Positions 62,196 through 64,000 of a DNA stretch of 64,000 nucleotides are shown in pieces; within the stretch, counting starts at the first letter, position 1; each line of letters begins with the position of its first letter. The position numbers and the translations under genes were made by a program. The notes below the pieces were generated by a model. That model was not told where the DNA came from. It ran no database searches and saw only the letters and a program-made list of their open reading frames with translations. The DNA is from Caldilineaceae bacterium (lineage in GTDB: Bacteria > Chloroflexota > Anaerolineae > Caldilineales > Caldilineaceae), in contig JAHBVH010000028.1 of the NCBI GenBank assembly GCA_019637645.1, forward strand, positions 1 through 64,000, read 5' to 3'.

Positions 62196-63383
62196 CTACT
62201 TAGCCTGCCCAGCTAGCCAGAGGGCCGTCCACCAAGTAAGGCCCAGCAAATGCTTCATCCCCGTTGGTAGCAGCGAAGGCGTGATCCACTCTTCCTGACG
62301 ATGGGCATTGCCCCCTTCGGTAAGGCCGATACAGACCGCGGGAATCTGGCAACTCAGCGGAATATTGGCGTCGGTACTGCTGATCCGCAATTGTAAGTTC
62401 CCGGCAACCCCCAGCCCAGATAAAGAGCGAAACGCGGCCTTGACCAACGGATGATCATCGGCAATGGCACCGCTGGGGCGATCCCCAATGATCGTCGCCG
62501 CGACCTGAACCCCTTTTTGTTGCCAGCTTGCACTCTGGTAGCGCGCTACAATGGTCAACGTTTGGGTAATCAGATTCTGGAGCGCGGCATGATCCTCACT
62601 GCGCAGGTCTAATTCCAGCCAAGCACTTTGGGCAATGGTGTTGACCGATGTCCCCCCCTGCATCCGCCCAATATTAAAGGTCGTGCGTGGTGTGGTTGGT
62701 GTCTGCAACTGGACTAATTCACTCGCGACTAGGGAGAGCACATGCAAGGCACTGGCCGCGCCAAAATCGCTCCAACTGTGGCCGCCCGGTGCTTTGGCCG
62801 TGATCCGATAGCGTCGTGAGCCCAACGCCCGGTGTACGACCCGTTTGAGCCCCATGCCTTCCAACACAATACAAGCACCGATCTGTGGCTGTAGGCGGGT
62901 AACAGCGGCGCGCATGCCCCGCAGATCGCCTAGGCCCTCTTCCCCACTGTTGGCTACAAACCAAATATCAACGGGCGGTGTGGGCAAATGGCACAGAAGT
63001 TCTGTCAACAGGAGGAGCCCAGCAACCCCCGTTGAATTATCCCCAAGCCCCGGCCCATAGATCCGATCTTCCGCCTTATCAACCCGAACCGTCAGGTCAG
63101 TCTCTTGGGGAAAGACAGTATCGGTATGGGCAGTCACCAACACGGCTGGTTGGCGGTGTTGACCGGGCAGGCGCGCATAGACATTTTGCTCTGCATCGAT
63201 GGCAATGTCCGTGAGACCTAAGCCTTGCCAATAGCGTTGGACCCACTGCGCCCGTGGCCCTTCCGCGTCAGTCGGTGCCGCAATTTGCTGGATCTGAATA
63301 CAGAGATCGACCAAGGCTGCATAGCGCTGATCAAGCGCAGCCATAGCCGCGAGAACTGCCGGATAATTTTTTAGCTCTTGCAT
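62196..63383 (-). CDS. M20 family metallopeptidase
   Basis: A protein of about 395 residues with the di-zinc peptidase fold. Metal ligands: His and Asp in VLVTAHTDTVFPQ, Asp in GLGDNSTGVAGLL, the Glu pair in FVANSGEEGLGD, and others in CIVLEGMG. The dimerisation domain has GGHSWSDFGAASALHVLS. It resembles peptidase T-like or carboxypeptidase G2-like enzymes. The start at 63383 follows the T-box terminator; the longer frame to 63467 overlaps that hairpin and is excluded. It is thus controlled by a tRNA-sensing leader, and probably serves amino-acid supply from peptides. Confidence 0.88.
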   Translation of the reverse strand: MQELKNYPAVLAAMAALDQRYAALVDLCIQIQQIAAPTDAEGPRAQWVQRYWQGLGLTDIAIDAEQNVYARLPGQHRQPAVLVTAHTDTVFPQETDLTVRVDKAEDRIYGPGLGDNSTGVAGLLLLTELLCHLPTPPVDIWFVANSGEEGLGDLRGMRAAVTRLQPQIGACIVLEGMGLKRVVHRALGSRRYRITAKAPGGHSWSDFGAASALHVLSLVASELVQLQTPTTPRTTFNIGRMQGGTSVNTIAQSAWLELDLRSEDHAALQNLITQTLTIVARYQSASWQQKGVQVAATIIGDRPSGAIADDHPLVKAAFRSLSGLGVAGNLQLRISSTDANIPLSCQIPAVCIGLTEGGNAHRQEEWITPSLLPTGMKHLLGLTWWTALWLAGQAK

Positions 63384-63417
63384 AGGCTCATCTGTTGCGT
63401 TTATAAAAGGCCGCCAA

Positions 63418-63450
63418 TAAAAATACCTCGTCCCGCATGGGACGAGGTAC
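63418..63450 (-). terminator. T-box terminator hairpin
   Basis: TACCTCGTCCC and GGGACGAGGTA pair around ATGC on the minus strand, followed by a run of five T residues. It lies 35 bases upstream of the peptidase start. Confidence 0.88.
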
Positions 63451-63788
63451 ATCGCTCGTGGTTCCACCCATGTTGCCCTCTGATAAGGGCCACTTGTGGC
63501 GCCGATAACGAGGCGAGCCGAGAAATACTACTACCTAATTCCGTTTCTCTGAGCTTGTTTGAGCCGAAATTAGATTTCGTATTGCTACTCTCAGGTGGTC
63601 TTCAGAAGCCTATCGTGCAACGACTTTCAACCAAGGTCGTCACTCTCTGGAACGATGCTTTGCCTCTTACTCGTCCTGATCAACGTGATAACAGCTTATG
63701 ATTTTTGGCAAGCATACAGCATTGCTCCGCCTAACCTCGCCAACAGTGATTTTCACAGCTAAAGGTAAGCAAATGGATACGCTATACG
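63418..63788 (-). promoter_or_regulatory. T-box riboswitch controlling the M20 peptidase gene
   Basis: A leader RNA of about 370 bases on the minus strand. The T-box itself is unmistakable (AACATGGGTGGAACCACG near 63455-63473), overlapping the terminator arms. Stem I features are present: AGTAAGAGG, AGAGAGTGACG, GGTTGAAAGTCG, then GAAGACCACC (63594-63603). The specifier is either GAC (Asp) directly after GAA, or ACC (Thr) followed by A; the helix CAGG/CCTG supports the latter slightly. The T-box UGGA should pair with a tRNA ending UCCA. Confidence 0.85.
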
Positions 63789-63794
63789 GTTAGC

Positions 63795-63823
63795 ATCCTA
63801 CCATGAAAAGCTATGCCTGTCAA
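63795..63823 (-). promoter_or_regulatory. Promoter of the T-box leader
   Basis: On the minus strand TTGACA (63823-63818), 17-bp spacer, TAGGAT (63800-63795). Transcription should begin near 63788. Confidence 0.7.
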
Positions 63824-63899
63824 TCTGTCTGGAACATAAAAAATAGGGCCTATAGGAGGCGGTGACCACCACTACTCAACAAACCGCTAGTCAACAAAA

Positions 63900-63939
63900 C
63901 GAGAACGGCTCATTCAGTGTTTCCTGAATGAGCCGTTCT
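63900..63939 (-). terminator. Terminator downstream of tRNA-Val
   Basis: AGAACGGCTCATTCAG and CTGAATGAGCCGTTCT form a 16-bp stem with a short loop; on the minus strand it is followed by CGTTTTG. It lies 10 bases beyond the tRNA 3' end. Confidence 0.8.
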
Positions 63940-63948
63940 TATTATGAA

Positions 63949-64000
<52 letters not shown>

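Noticed and set aside
62196..63467. M20 peptidase starting at 63467
   Set aside because: The extra N-terminus would be encoded by the T-box terminator hairpin; the ATG at 63383 starts the family-like sequence.

Overview
The window looks like a chromosomal piece of a member of the Chloroflexota, most likely a filamentous, respiring, heterotrophic lineage. This is inferred, not proven. The supporting signs are: a large AfsR/BTAD-type activator and an NTPase fused to an OmpR-type winged helix; a LysM plus lamin-tail-like lipid-facing protein; many long perfect inverted repeats between genes; tRNA-dependent amidation genes (gatC, gatA) beside a separate asnS; and a T-box leader. Gene starts use ATG, GTG and TTG with purine-rich ribosome sites, and base composition is fairly even and moderately GC-rich except at the two small toxin-antitoxin loci, which are AT-richer. 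No transposase, integrase, CRISPR array or rRNA gene was seen.

Layout. 1-2.8 kb is an accessory cassette: small tail-fibre-like or surface proteins (one collagen-like, two tandem paralogues with a C1q/TNF-like appearance, one relative sharing the same N-terminal module), separated by purine-rich 'gacaga' tracts and six copies of a palindromic element. 2.8-4.1 kb is dnaN (minus strand) with a consensus promoter. 4.2-14.5 kb holds metabolic and redox genes (AstE-like deacylase, aldo/keto reductase, DUF4013 protein, queG, a BTAD activator, DUF2231 protein, msrPQ). 14.5-21.6 kb is a carbohydrate unit: LacI regulator, solute-binding protein, two permeases, divergent KDPG aldolase, then an anaerobic sulfatase maturase. 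21.7-32 kb holds nurA, an AI-2E family transporter, a wecA-like gene coupled to tsaD, asnS, an HtrA protease and small proteins.

32-44 kb contains the NTPase-winged-helix regulator, a Nudix hydrolase, a RspA/ManD-type sugar-acid dehydratase, a phosphoesterase pair (metallophosphoesterase and GDPD, overlapping), ubiE/menG, a spermidine-synthase-like protein, a methyltransferase, then a damaged brnT-brnA module and a HipA-like kinase overlapping a DUF3037 gene. 44-53.5 kb has an SDR, an orphan DNA methyltransferase, an Uma2-type protein, cytochrome c plus SCO, a sugar isomerase, a heterodimeric ABC exporter and a second damaged brnT with its antitoxin. 53.5-64 kb has an unusual amidohydrolase, an aminotransferase, gatA, gatC, thrS, small conserved genes, an M20 peptidase under a T-box leader, and the 3' part of tRNA-Val(GAC) running off the end.

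The most notable items are the T-box in front of a peptidase gene, two brnT toxins each broken by a small indel while the antitoxin remains intact, the HipA-like/DUF3037 pair, the palindrome-studded collagen/C1q-like cassette, a promoter-terminator unit (possible small RNA or attenuator) before gatC, and several dispersed palindrome families, one of which supplies a gene's stop codon.
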